Source of the DNA: Candidatus Omnitrophota bacterium
GTDB lineage: Bacteria > Omnitrophota > Gorgyraeia > 2-01-FULL-45-10
DNA: 13,871 nucleotides
Reading direction: 5' to 3'
Assembly (NCBI GenBank): GCA_030691985.1
Contig: JAUYDB010000171.1
Coordinates: 1 to 13,871, forward strand
Made by a program: the position numbers and the translations under genes
The notes under the pieces: model-generated
Told to the model about the DNA's origin: nothing
Databases searched by the model: none
Seen by the model: only the letters and a program-made list of their open reading frames with translations
Part shown: piece by piece, positions 5,336 to 13,802 of the stretch
Numbering within the stretch: position 1 is the first letter of the stretch
Layout of the letters: each line of letters begins with the position of its first letter

Positions 5336-7075
5336 ATGATTCGTGGCCTAAAAGATAAACTCACGAAAATACTTATAGACAAAAAACTCATAGACAAGAG
5401 CGGCCTGGATAATGCCATATCTTTTCAGAAGGAGAAGGGCGGGTCATTAAGCGATATAATAGTAAACCTGGGGCTGATTTCTAAAGATAAGTTGATGTTA
5501 GTGCTGAGCCGGGAACTTGGCATCCCGCCGATTAATCTTTCCCGCTATAAGGTAGATCCATCCGTAATTAAACTGATCCCGAAGAAAACAGTAAAATTTT
5601 GCAAGATCCTTCCCATATCTAAGATAGGCAATACTTTGACCGTGGCGTTGGCCGATCCGCTTAATATCTTCGCCATTGACGACATAAAAGCGCTGACAGG
5701 ATTTAAGATAAGCCCTATCATAACCACCGAAAAAGACATACGAGAAGGGATCAGGCAGTATTACGAGGAAGACGCGTATGCCGCTATCGATAAGATAGTC
5801 GATAACATGAAAGAGGATAGCGGTATAAAACTTCTTGAAAATCCTATCGAATCCCTTCAGGACTCTCTCGACATCCTCAAGATGGCTCAGGAAGCGCCCG
5901 TTGTTAAAATCACCGATCTGCTTCTGGCGGAGGCCGTGAACTTAAGGGCCAGCGATATTCTGATAGAACCGCTTGAGAATGACCTTCGCGTAAGATATAG
6001 AGTTGACGGCATATTGCGCGAAGGAAGACGTTCGCCGAAGGTGCTGCATAACGCGATAGTCTCGAGGCTTAAGGTAATGTCAAATCTCGATATTGCCGAA
6101 AGGCGCCTGCCGCAAGACGGAAGGTTTAAAGTGAAGCTTCATTCCAGAGAGGTGGATTTTAGGATATCGGTGCTGCCTTCAAGTATGGGGGAGAAAGTGG
6201 CGCTTCGAATTCTGGATAAGGCCCAGGCCATGCTCGATATAGACAGACTGGGCTTTGACCAGAGATCTCTTGAGGAGATAAAGAAGTCCGCCTCAAGGCC
6301 TCACGGCATGATACTTGCCTGCGGGCCTACGGGATGCGGCAAGACGACGACCCTTTATTCAGTGCTGCAGCACATAAACAGTCCGGAGAAGAATATAGTT
6401 ACGATCGAGGATCCTGTGGAGTATTTAATCGAAGGCATCAATCAGGTTACGGTAAGGCCTGAAATAGGCCTTACCTTTGCGAACGCCTTGAGGTCTATTT
6501 TAAGGCAGGATCCGAACATAATAATGGTAGGTGAGATAAGAGATTTTGATACGGTAGACATAGCTATAAAAGCGGCGCTGACAGGGCATCTGGTATTAAG
6601 CACCTTGCACACAACCACAGCGACAGGGTCCATTATAAGACTTGTAAATATGGGGCTTGAGCCTTTTCTCATCACATCTTCTCTGATACTAGTCGGCGCG
6701 CAAAGGCTTGTCAGGAAGATATGTCCAAATTGTAAAGAGCCGTATGAGTTGAGTGAAGGCCTGTCTGAAAAGTTCGGCATCAAACGTCTCGCGGATAAGG
6801 CTATACTCTATCGCGGCAAGGGATGCGCAAGCTGTATGGGCAGCGGATATAAAGGGAGGGTCGGCCTTCTTGAGGTGTTGGTATTGAGCCCGAAGATAAA
6901 GGCATTGATACTTGAGGGCGCTCAAGAATATAAGATAATGGAAGAGGCGCGGCATGAAGGGATGAGGTCTCTCAGGGAAAACGGTATTCAAAACGTCCTT
7001 GAAGGAGCGACTACTCTGGACGAAATTATACGTGTAACGGCAGACGAGCAGGATCTGCCGCAAGAGGTGAAATAA
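5336..7075 (+). CDS. Type IV pilus/type II secretion assembly ATPase, PilB paralogue 1
   Basis: A 579-residue assembly ATPase of the GspE/PilB family, which powers pilin insertion into the filament at the inner membrane. Residues 1 to about 145 form an MshEN domain; the ATPase core covers about 165-565. Walker A is GPTGCGKTT (from 330, Lys336), with Cys in place of the common Ser. The Asp box (VTIEDPVEY), Walker B (IIMVGEIRD) and His box (STLHTT) are present. A zinc-type Cys cluster is complete: Cys463, Cys466, Cys497, Cys500. Both MshEN ligand motifs have lost Gly (Lys8-Leu-Thr10 and Ser37-Leu-Ser39), so c-di-GMP binding is doubtful. GAGG at 5327-5330 supports the ATG at 5336. The stop overlaps the start of the next ATPase gene by 1 nt (TAATG), indicating coupled expression. 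Confidence 0.93.
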   Translation: MIRGLKDKLTKILIDKKLIDKSGLDNAISFQKEKGGSLSDIIVNLGLISKDKLMLVLSRELGIPPINLSRYKVDPSVIKLIPKKTVKFCKILPISKIGNTLTVALADPLNIFAIDDIKALTGFKISPIITTEKDIREGIRQYYEEDAYAAIDKIVDNMKEDSGIKLLENPIESLQDSLDILKMAQEAPVVKITDLLLAEAVNLRASDILIEPLENDLRVRYRVDGILREGRRSPKVLHNAIVSRLKVMSNLDIAERRLPQDGRFKVKLHSREVDFRISVLPSSMGEKVALRILDKAQAMLDIDRLGFDQRSLEEIKKSASRPHGMILACGPTGCGKTTTLYSVLQHINSPEKNIVTIEDPVEYLIEGINQVTVRPEIGLTFANALRSILRQDPNIIMVGEIRDFDTVDIAIKAALTGHLVLSTLHTTTATGSIIRLVNMGLEPFLITSSLILVGAQRLVRKICPNCKEPYELSEGLSEKFGIKRLADKAILYRGKGCASCMGSGYKGRVGLLEVLVLSPKIKALILEGAQEYKIMEEARHEGMRSLRENGIQNVLEGATTLDEIIRVTADEQDLPQEVK

Positions 7076-8811
7076 TGGTTGGGTCTTTCAGAGAGAAGCT
7101 GATAGATGCGCTGATAAACGGTAAGGTCATAAAAAAGATAGACCTCGATAAGGCGCTCGATATACAAAAAAAATCCGGCGGGAATCTCGGCAAGATATTG
7201 GTTGATAAATGTTTCATATCGCAAAGGGACCTGATGCTTGTGATGAGCCGGCAGTTAAACATACCTCCCATAAACCTGTCAAAATACAAGATCAATGACA
7301 GGTCGCTCATGCAGCTCGTCCCCGAAAAATTGGCAAAACAGTATTCCATTATCCCGATATCGAAGATAGGTAGAGTGCTTACGCTTGCCATGTCCGATCC
7401 GCTGAACATATTCGTGATAGATGACGTGAAGATGCTAACCAAATACCAGATCGATCTTGTGGTGGCCACGGAAAATGATATAAGAGAAGCGATCGTCTCA
7501 TATTATGGTTCACAAAATCAGGATATTTCTAACATACTGAAAGATGCTGAGCCGTCGGCAGCGCTTGAGGTGTTGAAAGAGGAAGAAGACGAGGAAGAGA
7601 AAATAGATATTGGCGAGGTTGCCGCAGAGAGCCGGCGCGCGCCGATCGTTAAAGTTGTGAATCTCATAATCAGCGAGGCCATGAAGAGACGCGCGAGCGA
7701 TATACACATTGAGCCCGCCGAGACGTCGCTTCGGGTCAGATACAGGATAGACGGCCACCTTCATGACGCGGTGAATCTTCCCAAGAGAAATCAGAATGCC
7801 ATAATAGCGCGCTTAAAGATTATGTCGAAGCTGGACATAACCGAAACGCGAATGCCGCAAGACGGCAGGTTTAAGATAAACTTTGACGGAAGGGAGATAG
7901 ATTTCAGGGTATCGGTTCTTCCCGTCACTTTCGGGGGGAAGATAGTGTTGAGGATATTGGACAAGTCCAGTCTGAGCGTAGGTTTGGATAAGCTCGGATT
8001 TTTACCCGGGCCTCTGGCTACTTTCAAGACGGCCCTCAAGAGGCCTTACGGCATGATTCTGGTAACCGGCCCCACGGGCAGCGGAAAGTCGACAACGCTT
8101 TATTCTATCATAAATAAGCTGAATGCGCCCGAGCGGAATATAGTAACATTGGAGGACCCGGTGGAATACGAACTTGACGGCATAACACAGATACAGGCAA
8201 GGCCTGAGATAGGATTGACATTCGCAAGCGGGCTAAAGTCCGTGTTAAGGCAGAGCCCGGATATAGTCATGGTGGGAGAGATCAGGGACTTTGAGACTGC
8301 GGATATCGCCATCAAGGCATCATTGACAGGCCAGCTGATCCTTAGCACGCTCCATACCAATGACGCAAGCGGCGCCATAACGCGGCTGGTGGATATGGGT
8401 GTCGAGCCGTTTCTTGTGGCCTCGAGCCTGGTGCTGTCTTCCGCGCAACGGCTGATGAGAAATATCTGTCCGAACTGCAAAGATGAGATCGAGATACCAA
8501 AGAATGTCATGGAGAGGACCGGTATAAGATGCGATACCTTTGCCAAAGATGGAGAAAAAAAATTTTATAAAGGTAAGGGCTGCTCAAAGTGCGACAACAC
8601 GGGGTATTACGGGAGGATTGGGATACTGGAGGCCCTTTTGATAGATGATACCATACGCGATATGGTAATGAAAAAGGCGTCAAGCGATGATATAAAGGAC
8701 CATGCCACGAAACAGCTCGGGATGAAGACGTTGAGGGACAATGCGATCGAGAATTTGTTTAACGGCGTCACGACGCTTGAGGAAGTCCTGAGAGTGACTT
8801 CGGAGGATTGA
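7075..8811 (+). CDS. Type IV pilus/type II secretion assembly ATPase, PilB paralogue 2
   Basis: A 578-residue second GspE/PilB ATPase directly after the first, similar along its whole length and evidently a paralogue. An MshEN domain (1 to about 145) is followed by an acidic linker (EEEDEEEKIDIGE, about 170) and the ATPase core: Walker A GPTGSGKST (from 332, Lys338), Asp box VTLEDPVEY, Walker B IVMVGEIRD and His box STLHTND. The zinc Cys cluster is Cys465, Cys468, Cys503, Cys506. All catalytic motifs look intact, so this is not a decayed copy. Its first MshEN motif has lost Gly (Lys8-Leu-Ile10), while the second keeps it (Asn37-Leu-Gly39). The next gene, pilC, starts 1 nt after its stop. This copy may be the partner of that PilC, but which ATPase drives which machine cannot be read from sequence. 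Confidence 0.93.
   Translation: MVGSFREKLIDALINGKVIKKIDLDKALDIQKKSGGNLGKILVDKCFISQRDLMLVMSRQLNIPPINLSKYKINDRSLMQLVPEKLAKQYSIIPISKIGRVLTLAMSDPLNIFVIDDVKMLTKYQIDLVVATENDIREAIVSYYGSQNQDISNILKDAEPSAALEVLKEEEDEEEKIDIGEVAAESRRAPIVKVVNLIISEAMKRRASDIHIEPAETSLRVRYRIDGHLHDAVNLPKRNQNAIIARLKIMSKLDITETRMPQDGRFKINFDGREIDFRVSVLPVTFGGKIVLRILDKSSLSVGLDKLGFLPGPLATFKTALKRPYGMILVTGPTGSGKSTTLYSIINKLNAPERNIVTLEDPVEYELDGITQIQARPEIGLTFASGLKSVLRQSPDIVMVGEIRDFETADIAIKASLTGQLILSTLHTNDASGAITRLVDMGVEPFLVASSLVLSSAQRLMRNICPNCKDEIEIPKNVMERTGIRCDTFAKDGEKKFYKGKGCSKCDNTGYYGRIGILEALLIDDTIRDMVMKKASSDDIKDHATKQLGMKTLRDNAIENLFNGVTTLEEVLRVTSED
8802..8806 (+). promoter_or_regulatory. Ribosome binding site of pilC
   Basis: GGAGG sits inside the last codons of the second pilB gene, 6 nt before the ATG at 8813. 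It supports the start and tight coupling of the two genes. Confidence 0.7.
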
Positions 8812-8812
8812 T

Positions 8813-10027
8813 ATGCCTGGTTTTAAATATGCGGCAAAGGACGCGAAAGGCAGAGATGTAAGCGGTATTTTGGAGGCCAAAAGCCGCGCCGATGTCATAG
8901 ATATTTTAAGGAAGAAAGACCTTGTTATTATATCCGTATCCGAACATGCATCAAGATTTAAATTTTCGCTTAATTCCATATTCAGGAAGAAGGTGAAATT
9001 AGACGATCTTGTCATATTCGCGAGGCAGCTTGCCACGATGGTGGACGCGGGCATACCGCTTGTGGGGGCGCTCGATATATTAGGGGAACAGATGGATAAT
9101 AAAGTTTTCGCCGCCGCGATCCTTGCGGTGCGCAGCGATGTCGAAACAGGGTCCAGCCTTTCCGAAGCTATGGCAAAGCATAAGAGCATATTTTCGCCGC
9201 TATTTGTCAATATGGTTAAGGCCGGCGAATCGAGCGGTATGCTGGATGAGATACTCGATCGTCTGGCAGAGTATTTAGAGAAGACCAATTCTCTTCAGAA
9301 GAAGGTTAAGTCGGCCCTTGTCTATCCGGCGATTGTAAGCAGCATGGCTTTTGGGATAACTCTGCTGCTGCTTTTAAAGGTCATCCCCATATTCAAGACC
9401 ATCTTTGAAGGTTTCGGCGCGAGCCTACCCGCCCCTACGATGGCTTTGATAATCATAAGCGACACCCTGCGTAAATATTCTTTAATTGTCTTTTGTGTGC
9501 TGGCTGTTATTCTGTTCTTCCTGTCAAAATACCTGAAAACGGATAAGGGGAGGTTCAGGTTTGACTATATATTATTGAACATGCCGATATTCGGCATCTT
9601 ATTTAAGAAAGTCGCTATCAGCAAGTTCACGCGGACCCTTTCCACCCTGATAAAATCGGGCGTGCCGATCCTCTCTGCCCTTGAGGTCGTCGGGAAGACT
9701 TCAGGAAATAAGGTTGTTGAAACGGCGATAGATAATGTCCGCGCGAATGTCCGTGAGGGCGAAAATATCGCGGAGCCGCTCATGAGATCAAAGATATTTC
9801 CGTCGATGGTTGTCAGGATGGTATCGGTCGGCGAGCAGTCCGGAGAGCTGGAGAAGATGTTGTCAAAGATAGCCGACTTTTACGATGAACAGGTCGATGC
9901 CGCGGTAACCGCGCTGACGAGCATGATAGAGCCTCTCATAATAGCGTTTTTGGGAATTGTGATAGGGGGAATAGTTATCTGCATGTTTCTCCCTATATTT
10001 AAGATAACATCCGTGATGGGGGCTTAA
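8813..10027 (+). CDS. Type IV pilus inner-membrane platform protein PilC/GspF
   Basis: A 404-residue polytopic platform protein that sits in the inner membrane and transmits movement of the PilB/PilT hexamers to the growing filament. The start MPGFKYAAKDAKGRDVSGILEA is typical of the family. Two T2SSF repeats are visible: about 68-190 (FARQLATMVDAGIPLVGAL, AGESSGMLDE) and about 270-390 (FTRTLSTLIKSGVPILSAL, VGEQSGELEKML). Membrane helices fall at about 172-195, 218-238 and 372-396. Length and motifs are normal. It closes the pilus block: no pilin, prepilin peptidase, PilMNOP or secretin gene follows. A dispersed inverted repeat begins directly after its stop. Confidence 0.95.
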   Translation: MPGFKYAAKDAKGRDVSGILEAKSRADVIDILRKKDLVIISVSEHASRFKFSLNSIFRKKVKLDDLVIFARQLATMVDAGIPLVGALDILGEQMDNKVFAAAILAVRSDVETGSSLSEAMAKHKSIFSPLFVNMVKAGESSGMLDEILDRLAEYLEKTNSLQKKVKSALVYPAIVSSMAFGITLLLLLKVIPIFKTIFEGFGASLPAPTMALIIISDTLRKYSLIVFCVLAVILFFLSKYLKTDKGRFRFDYILLNMPIFGILFKKVAISKFTRTLSTLIKSGVPILSALEVVGKTSGNKVVETAIDNVRANVREGENIAEPLMRSKIFPSMVVRMVSVGEQSGELEKMLSKIADFYDEQVDAAVTALTSMIEPLIIAFLGIVIGGIVICMFLPIFKITSVMGA

Positions 10028-10028
10028 G

Positions 10029-10103
10029 TAGAGTCAGGCAACAAGTTTAGCGGTTAGCGTATAGTTTTTAGTTTTCCTATCCGCTACACGCTATCCGCTA
10101 AAA
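10029..10103. repeat. Dispersed inverted repeat, copy 2 (TAGCGTA units)
   Basis: The left end TAGAGTCAGGCAACAAG followed by TTTAGCGG (10029-10064) matches copy 1 at 5209-5245. The 19-bp arm at 10046-10064 pairs imperfectly with the longer right arm at 10077-10103 (CTATCCGCTACACGCTATCC, then GCTAAA) across a loop of about 12 nt. The left arm carries fewer 7-bp units than copy 1, so the two copies differ in unit number. Its place right after pilC and before the cvpA promoter would suit an end-of-transcript stem. Confidence 0.8.
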
Positions 10104-10132
10104 CGTGTCTAATTTCGGATTTTTCCGATACC

Positions 10133-10161
10133 TTGACAATAATGTGTTTTTATGATATACT
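10133..10161 (+). promoter_or_regulatory. Extended -10 sigma-70 promoter of cvpA
   Basis: TTGACA (10133-10138) and TATACT (10156-10161) are spaced by 17 bp. TG at 10153-10154, one base before the -10 box, gives an extended -10 element. Transcription would start near 10168, about 20 nt before the cvpA start codon. Both hexamers are the same as in the promoter at 1998-2026. Confidence 0.8.
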
Positions 10162-10188
10162 TCATGCTCTTTTCTCTAAAGGCAAGGT

Positions 10189-10800
10189 ATGGAAATAGTA
10201 ACAAAGATTAACTGGGTGGATGTATTAGTTATAATTATAATATTACGAACAAGTTACGTCGCTTTTCAAGAGGGGTTAAGCCACGAGATATTTCCGCTGT
10301 TAAGCGCCATTTTTACGGTTTCTATTGCCCTGCATTATTATAACAGGATAGCGTTTTATATTTATCAGAATAGCATACAAGTTCCGGTGGCGCTTTTAGA
10401 CCTCATTATCTTTATCTCGCTAATTGTGCTCCTTGGTTTCATATTCAAATTTACAAAGGTAATATTAGACAAGATCATCAAGGTTACATGGCATCCCCTT
10501 ATAGAAAGGCTAGGCGGGTTGATTGTGGGCGCCTTGAGGGCTTCGATAACGGCGAGCATTGTTCTGATCATTATTTCCATGATGCCGCTGCCATATTTGT
10601 CGTGGTCGGTGCGCGAACGGTCGCTTACGGGCATGTATTTTTTAAGGATTGGGCCGGATATTTACGAAAGAGTGGCAGCCTTTTTGCCAACCGTAAAGGT
10701 TGGAGAGGCGTTGGTAAATAAAGAGGGGCTGGTAAAGAAGCTGGTATCGGATAAACCTATAGAGCCTGCTGCCAAGAAAGACAGTCACACAGTCCGCTGA
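10189..10800 (+). CDS. CvpA-family membrane protein
   Basis: A 203-residue protein with four likely membrane helices (about 9-25, 33-50, 66-88, 107-132) and a short cytoplasmic tail, matching the CvpA (colicin V production) family. The segment ERLGGLIVGALRASI (about 106-120) fits the conserved G-rich helix start of the family. The biochemical role of CvpA proteins is not well defined; they have been linked to colicin V export and envelope stress. AAAGG at 10178-10182 lies 6 nt before the ATG. The gene has its own strong promoter and appears to be a single-gene unit, since 193 bp separate it from the next gene. Confidence 0.82.
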   Translation: MEIVTKINWVDVLVIIIILRTSYVAFQEGLSHEIFPLLSAIFTVSIALHYYNRIAFYIYQNSIQVPVALLDLIIFISLIVLLGFIFKFTKVILDKIIKVTWHPLIERLGGLIVGALRASITASIVLIIISMMPLPYLSWSVRERSLTGMYFLRIGPDIYERVAAFLPTVKVGEALVNKEGLVKKLVSDKPIEPAAKKDSHTVR

Positions 10801-10813
10801 CCGCGCATTTTTA

Positions 10814-10844
10814 ATCCTGGAATTTTCCTGTAAAATCCCGGGAT
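10814..10844 (+). other. Imperfect hairpin after cvpA
   Basis: ATCCTGGAATTTT (10814-10826) can pair with AAAATCCCGGGAT (10832-10844) across a 5-nt loop, with one mismatch and one G-U pair. There is no following U-tract, so it is a weak terminator candidate. A second small perfect stem (AATTTTG/CAAAATT, 10855-10873) follows. The rest of the 10801-10993 gap is AT-rich; a possible -10 (TAGTAT, 10960-10965) lies before the next gene, without a convincing -35. Confidence 0.35.
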
Positions 10845-10981
10845 GGCCATTCTGAATTTTGGCATACAAAATTTGGAATTATCATCAGAAATAATCGTTA
10901 TCCAATCGCTATAGCTGTAATGGTGCGGGCGGTGGATATTTTTTTTCACGGTATTAGGATAGTATAAATGCAAAAAACCTG

Positions 10982-10987
10982 AAGGAG
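10982..10987 (+). promoter_or_regulatory. Ribosome binding site of the NIF3-like gene
   Basis: AAGGAG lies 6 nt before the ATG at 10994 and fixes the start of this gene. Confidence 0.7.
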
Positions 10988-10993
10988 CCTCGC

Positions 10994-11950
10994 ATGAAAT
11001 TGATCGATATTTATAAATTTGCGGTTAAGAAGGGCATGGGTAAGGATCCGCGCTCTAAAGCCGAAATAAAAAGAGAGCTTAATGAAGCCAAGAAAGAGTT
11101 CCGAAAATTAAAAGGCGCGGATAAGAAGGCCTTTGACAGGGATCGTCTCGTCAATCCCTATGCCGACACGCGAATACTTTACGGCGACCCCCGGAAAGAT
11201 ATAAAGTCAATTATGGTCGGGATAGATATGGAGGGTCCCGAGATTATCGTTGCAGACAGGATGAACGAGCGTGGAATCGAGCATGTGGATCTGGTCATGG
11301 CGCACCATCCGGAAGGCGCTGCCTGGGCCCGTTTTTATGATGTAATGCATTTGCAGGTTGCGATGTTGAACAGATTCGGGATACCGCGCGAAGTAGGCGA
11401 GCGCCTTATGAAAGACAGGATGGGCGAGGTTGAGAGGGCGGTAGCTCCGGCAAATCATCTGCGCAGCGTCGATATAGCGAGGCTTATGGATATTCCATAT
11501 ATGTGCGTTCATACGCCGGCTGATAACCATGTGGCAAGTTATCTGCAGAATATTTTTGATAAAGCCAAACCGAAGAAATTGTCACAAGCCGTAATGATGT
11601 TAAAAAATATTCCCGAATATTTCGACGGCCTTAAGAAGAACGCCGGGCCAAGGTTATTGATCGGTGAGCCCAAAAGGGATGCGGGCAGGATATTTGTCGA
11701 CATGACCGGCGGAACGGAAGGGTCAAAAAAAATATTCTCCCGCCTCTCCCAGGCGGGCGTTGGGACGATAGTGGCAATGCATTTGAGCGAAGAACATTTC
11801 AAGAACGCCAAGGACGAGCGCATAAACGTCATTATAGCGGGCCACATCGCGAGCGACACGCTGGGGCTGAATCTTCTGCTGGACGAACTTGAGAAAGTCG
11901 AGAAGATTAAGATAATACCGTGCTCAGGCTTCATTAGAATAAGGAGATAG
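10994..11950 (+). CDS. NIF3/DUF34-family putative metal-binding protein
   Basis: A 318-residue protein that I assign to the NIF3-like (DUF34) fold, a family of hexameric metal-binding proteins with no settled function. Support comes from metal-site motifs in the expected order: DLVMAHHPEG (His104-His105-Pro), HTPAD (His173, Asp177) and near the C-terminus AGHIASDTLG (His284, Asp288). Usual family members have Glu at the last position, so Asp288 is a conservative variation. The first 60 or so residues (charged, KAEIKRELNEAKKEFRKLKG) are an N-terminal extension beyond the core fold. The gene has a good ribosome site and ends 37 bp before dnaG; it is probably transcribed with it. The assignment rests on motifs read by eye. 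Confidence 0.72.
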   Translation: MKLIDIYKFAVKKGMGKDPRSKAEIKRELNEAKKEFRKLKGADKKAFDRDRLVNPYADTRILYGDPRKDIKSIMVGIDMEGPEIIVADRMNERGIEHVDLVMAHHPEGAAWARFYDVMHLQVAMLNRFGIPREVGERLMKDRMGEVERAVAPANHLRSVDIARLMDIPYMCVHTPADNHVASYLQNIFDKAKPKKLSQAVMMLKNIPEYFDGLKKNAGPRLLIGEPKRDAGRIFVDMTGGTEGSKKIFSRLSQAGVGTIVAMHLSEEHFKNAKDERINVIIAGHIASDTLGLNLLLDELEKVEKIKIIPCSGFIRIRR

Positions 11951-11987
11951 GCGATCGCTCTCTCGTTTTCGAAAGAAAATTTTTATT

Positions 11988-13802
11988 ATGCCAATACCTG
12001 AAAAGACCATAGAAGAGATACAGCAGAAGTCAGATATAATCGAGGTGATCTCTCAGTATATACTGCTAAAGAAAATCGGCAGGAACTATAAGGCGCCTTG
12101 CCCTTTTCACCATGAGAAGACGCCCTCGTTCATAGTCAGCCCCGATAAGCAGATATATCACTGTTTTGGGTGCGGGGCGGGAGGCAATGTATTCTCATTC
12201 GTGATGAAATATGAGAATCTTCAATTTCCGGAGGCAGTAGCCGCGCTTGCCCATAAGGCCGGTGTGGCTATTCCGCGCATTGCCGGACAGGGCGGCGACC
12301 CTGCCAACTCGAGCCTTAATCAATTCTACAAAATAAACGAGGCCGCATCCCAGTTTTTTCAGACATGCCTGGCGAATAATGCCGCTAGCCGTGATTATCT
12401 GGCTTTAAGAGGAGTTGGCGATGCGGTCATAAAGAAATTCAGGTTAGGGTATGCGCCGGATTCATGGGAAGGGCTTTTAAATTTCTTTAAAACCAAAGGC
12501 GTGTCGTCGGCTCTTTTGGAAAAGGCAGGGCTTGCCGTTTCAAATGAAAAAGGCGGCCATTACGACAGGTTCAGGAACAGGATAATATTTCCGATAATGG
12601 ACCTGAAGGATAGGATCCTTGGCTTTGGGGCCAGGGTTCTTGACTCGAGCCTCCCGAAATATATAAATTCTCCGGAGACCCCCATATATTCCAAAGGAAA
12701 GAATCTATACGGATTAAATCTTAGTAAAGAGGATATAAGAAAGACAGGCCACGCGCTTGTTGTTGAAGGGTATCTTGACTTCCTGATCCCCTACCAGGTC
12801 GGTGTTAAGAATATAATAGCAACACTGGGCACGGCTCTCACTACGGATCAGGTAAAGATACTGAAGCGTTTTGCGAACACGGTGGTGATCGTGTATGATC
12901 CGGATGAGGCAGGTGAGTCGGCAAGCCTCAGAGGATTGGATCTATTTATAAGCGAGGATGTAAATGTATATATAGCTGAACTGCCCAGCGGGTTTGATCC
13001 GGACGGCTATATAAGAAAATTTGGCGCCGAAGATTTTACGCGCCTTGTGAAATCCAGCAAGAACCTGTTTGATTATAAATTCGATAAACTTTGCCGGCGT
13101 TTTGACGCCAATTCCACACACGGCAAAGCAGGTATTGTCGGAGAAATGCTTCCGACCATCGCCAGGATAGATAACGCCGTTTCGAGGTCAGAGTTGATGA
13201 AGAAACTGGCGGAGAAACTGTCCGTGGACGAGGAATCGGTGAGGACCGAACTCAAGAAAGTAAAGCTCGGCCGCGGCGAACGCCCGTATATTATCGGTCC
13301 TGTCGAGATAAAGAAGGATTACAAATCGGCAGAGATGATAATACTGGCGTTATTGTTGGGAGGAGAAAATTATATCAGCAGCATATCGCGGCATCTGTCT
13401 TTGAGCGAATTCAAAAACTCATCTATAAGAGATGCGGTTGGCATCATCTTCAATATGCTTAGAGAGAATAAAGAGATAAATCCGGCGAAGTTGATAAATT
13501 ATTTAGGCGGTAACAGCGAAGCAGCGATGTTGATATCCGAAGCAGTAAATATACTGGAAGCGTTAGCGGATAAAGACAGGGCAATGAGCGACTGCATAAA
13601 CAGGATCAGAAAGGATAATATTAAAGATCAGCTCGGGAGGCTTCAGGAAGCTATAAGGGCTGCCCATGGTCAAAAAGACGAGGATCTGGTGAAAAAACTT
13701 GTGGGCGAATATAGCGACCTCGTTAAAGTCAAGCCCCTGTCCGGCGAAGCGCCTTCGAGCTTGCCGAATATGGTCCCGAGGCATGGCCAAGGTACAACAT
13801 GA
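11988..13802 (+). CDS. DNA primase DnaG
   Basis: A 604-residue bacterial replicative primase that makes RNA primers at the fork with the DnaB helicase. Its N-terminal CHC2 zinc finger is complete (Cys38, His41, Cys59, Cys62, with CPFHHEKTPSF and YHCFGCGAGGN). The catalytic core contains KYINSPETPIYSKGKNLYGL and a TOPRIM domain with Glu260 (VVEGYLD), ATLGTAL and Asp304/Asp306 in YDPDEAG, where many primases have DGDxAG. The C-terminal helicase-binding part (about 435-604) is less conserved, as usual. The length is typical. Only a weak ribosome site (GAAAG) precedes the ATG at 11988, consistent with translation from an upstream-started mRNA. It overlaps the next gene by 4 nt (ATGA). Confidence 0.96.
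   Translation: MPIPEKTIEEIQQKSDIIEVISQYILLKKIGRNYKAPCPFHHEKTPSFIVSPDKQIYHCFGCGAGGNVFSFVMKYENLQFPEAVAALAHKAGVAIPRIAGQGGDPANSSLNQFYKINEAASQFFQTCLANNAASRDYLALRGVGDAVIKKFRLGYAPDSWEGLLNFFKTKGVSSALLEKAGLAVSNEKGGHYDRFRNRIIFPIMDLKDRILGFGARVLDSSLPKYINSPETPIYSKGKNLYGLNLSKEDIRKTGHALVVEGYLDFLIPYQVGVKNIIATLGTALTTDQVKILKRFANTVVIVYDPDEAGESASLRGLDLFISEDVNVYIAELPSGFDPDGYIRKFGAEDFTRLVKSSKNLFDYKFDKLCRRFDANSTHGKAGIVGEMLPTIARIDNAVSRSELMKKLAEKLSVDEESVRTELKKVKLGRGERPYIIGPVEIKKDYKSAEMIILALLLGGENYISSISRHLSLSEFKNSSIRDAVGIIFNMLRENKEINPAKLINYLGGNSEAAMLISEAVNILEALADKDRAMSDCINRIRKDNIKDQLGRLQEAIRAAHGQKDEDLVKKLVGEYSDLVKVKPLSGEAPSSLPNMVPRHGQGTT

Noticed and set aside
8680..9288. 202-codon antisense open frame across the pilB/pilC junction
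   Set aside because: It is antisense to two well-recognised genes, Ser-rich, and resembles no family I know; a shadow frame.
10814..10844. Rho-independent terminator after cvpA
   Set aside because: The stem is imperfect and AU-rich with no U-tract after it; kept only as a hairpin.
10945..10968. Promoter before the NIF3-like gene
   Set aside because: The TAGTAT/TATAAA box lacks a -35 match at 16-18 bp; mentioned but not called.
11951..11958. GCGATCGC octamer, as in cyanobacterial HIP1
   Set aside because: I noticed only this copy, between two genes; one 8-bp palindrome carries no weight.
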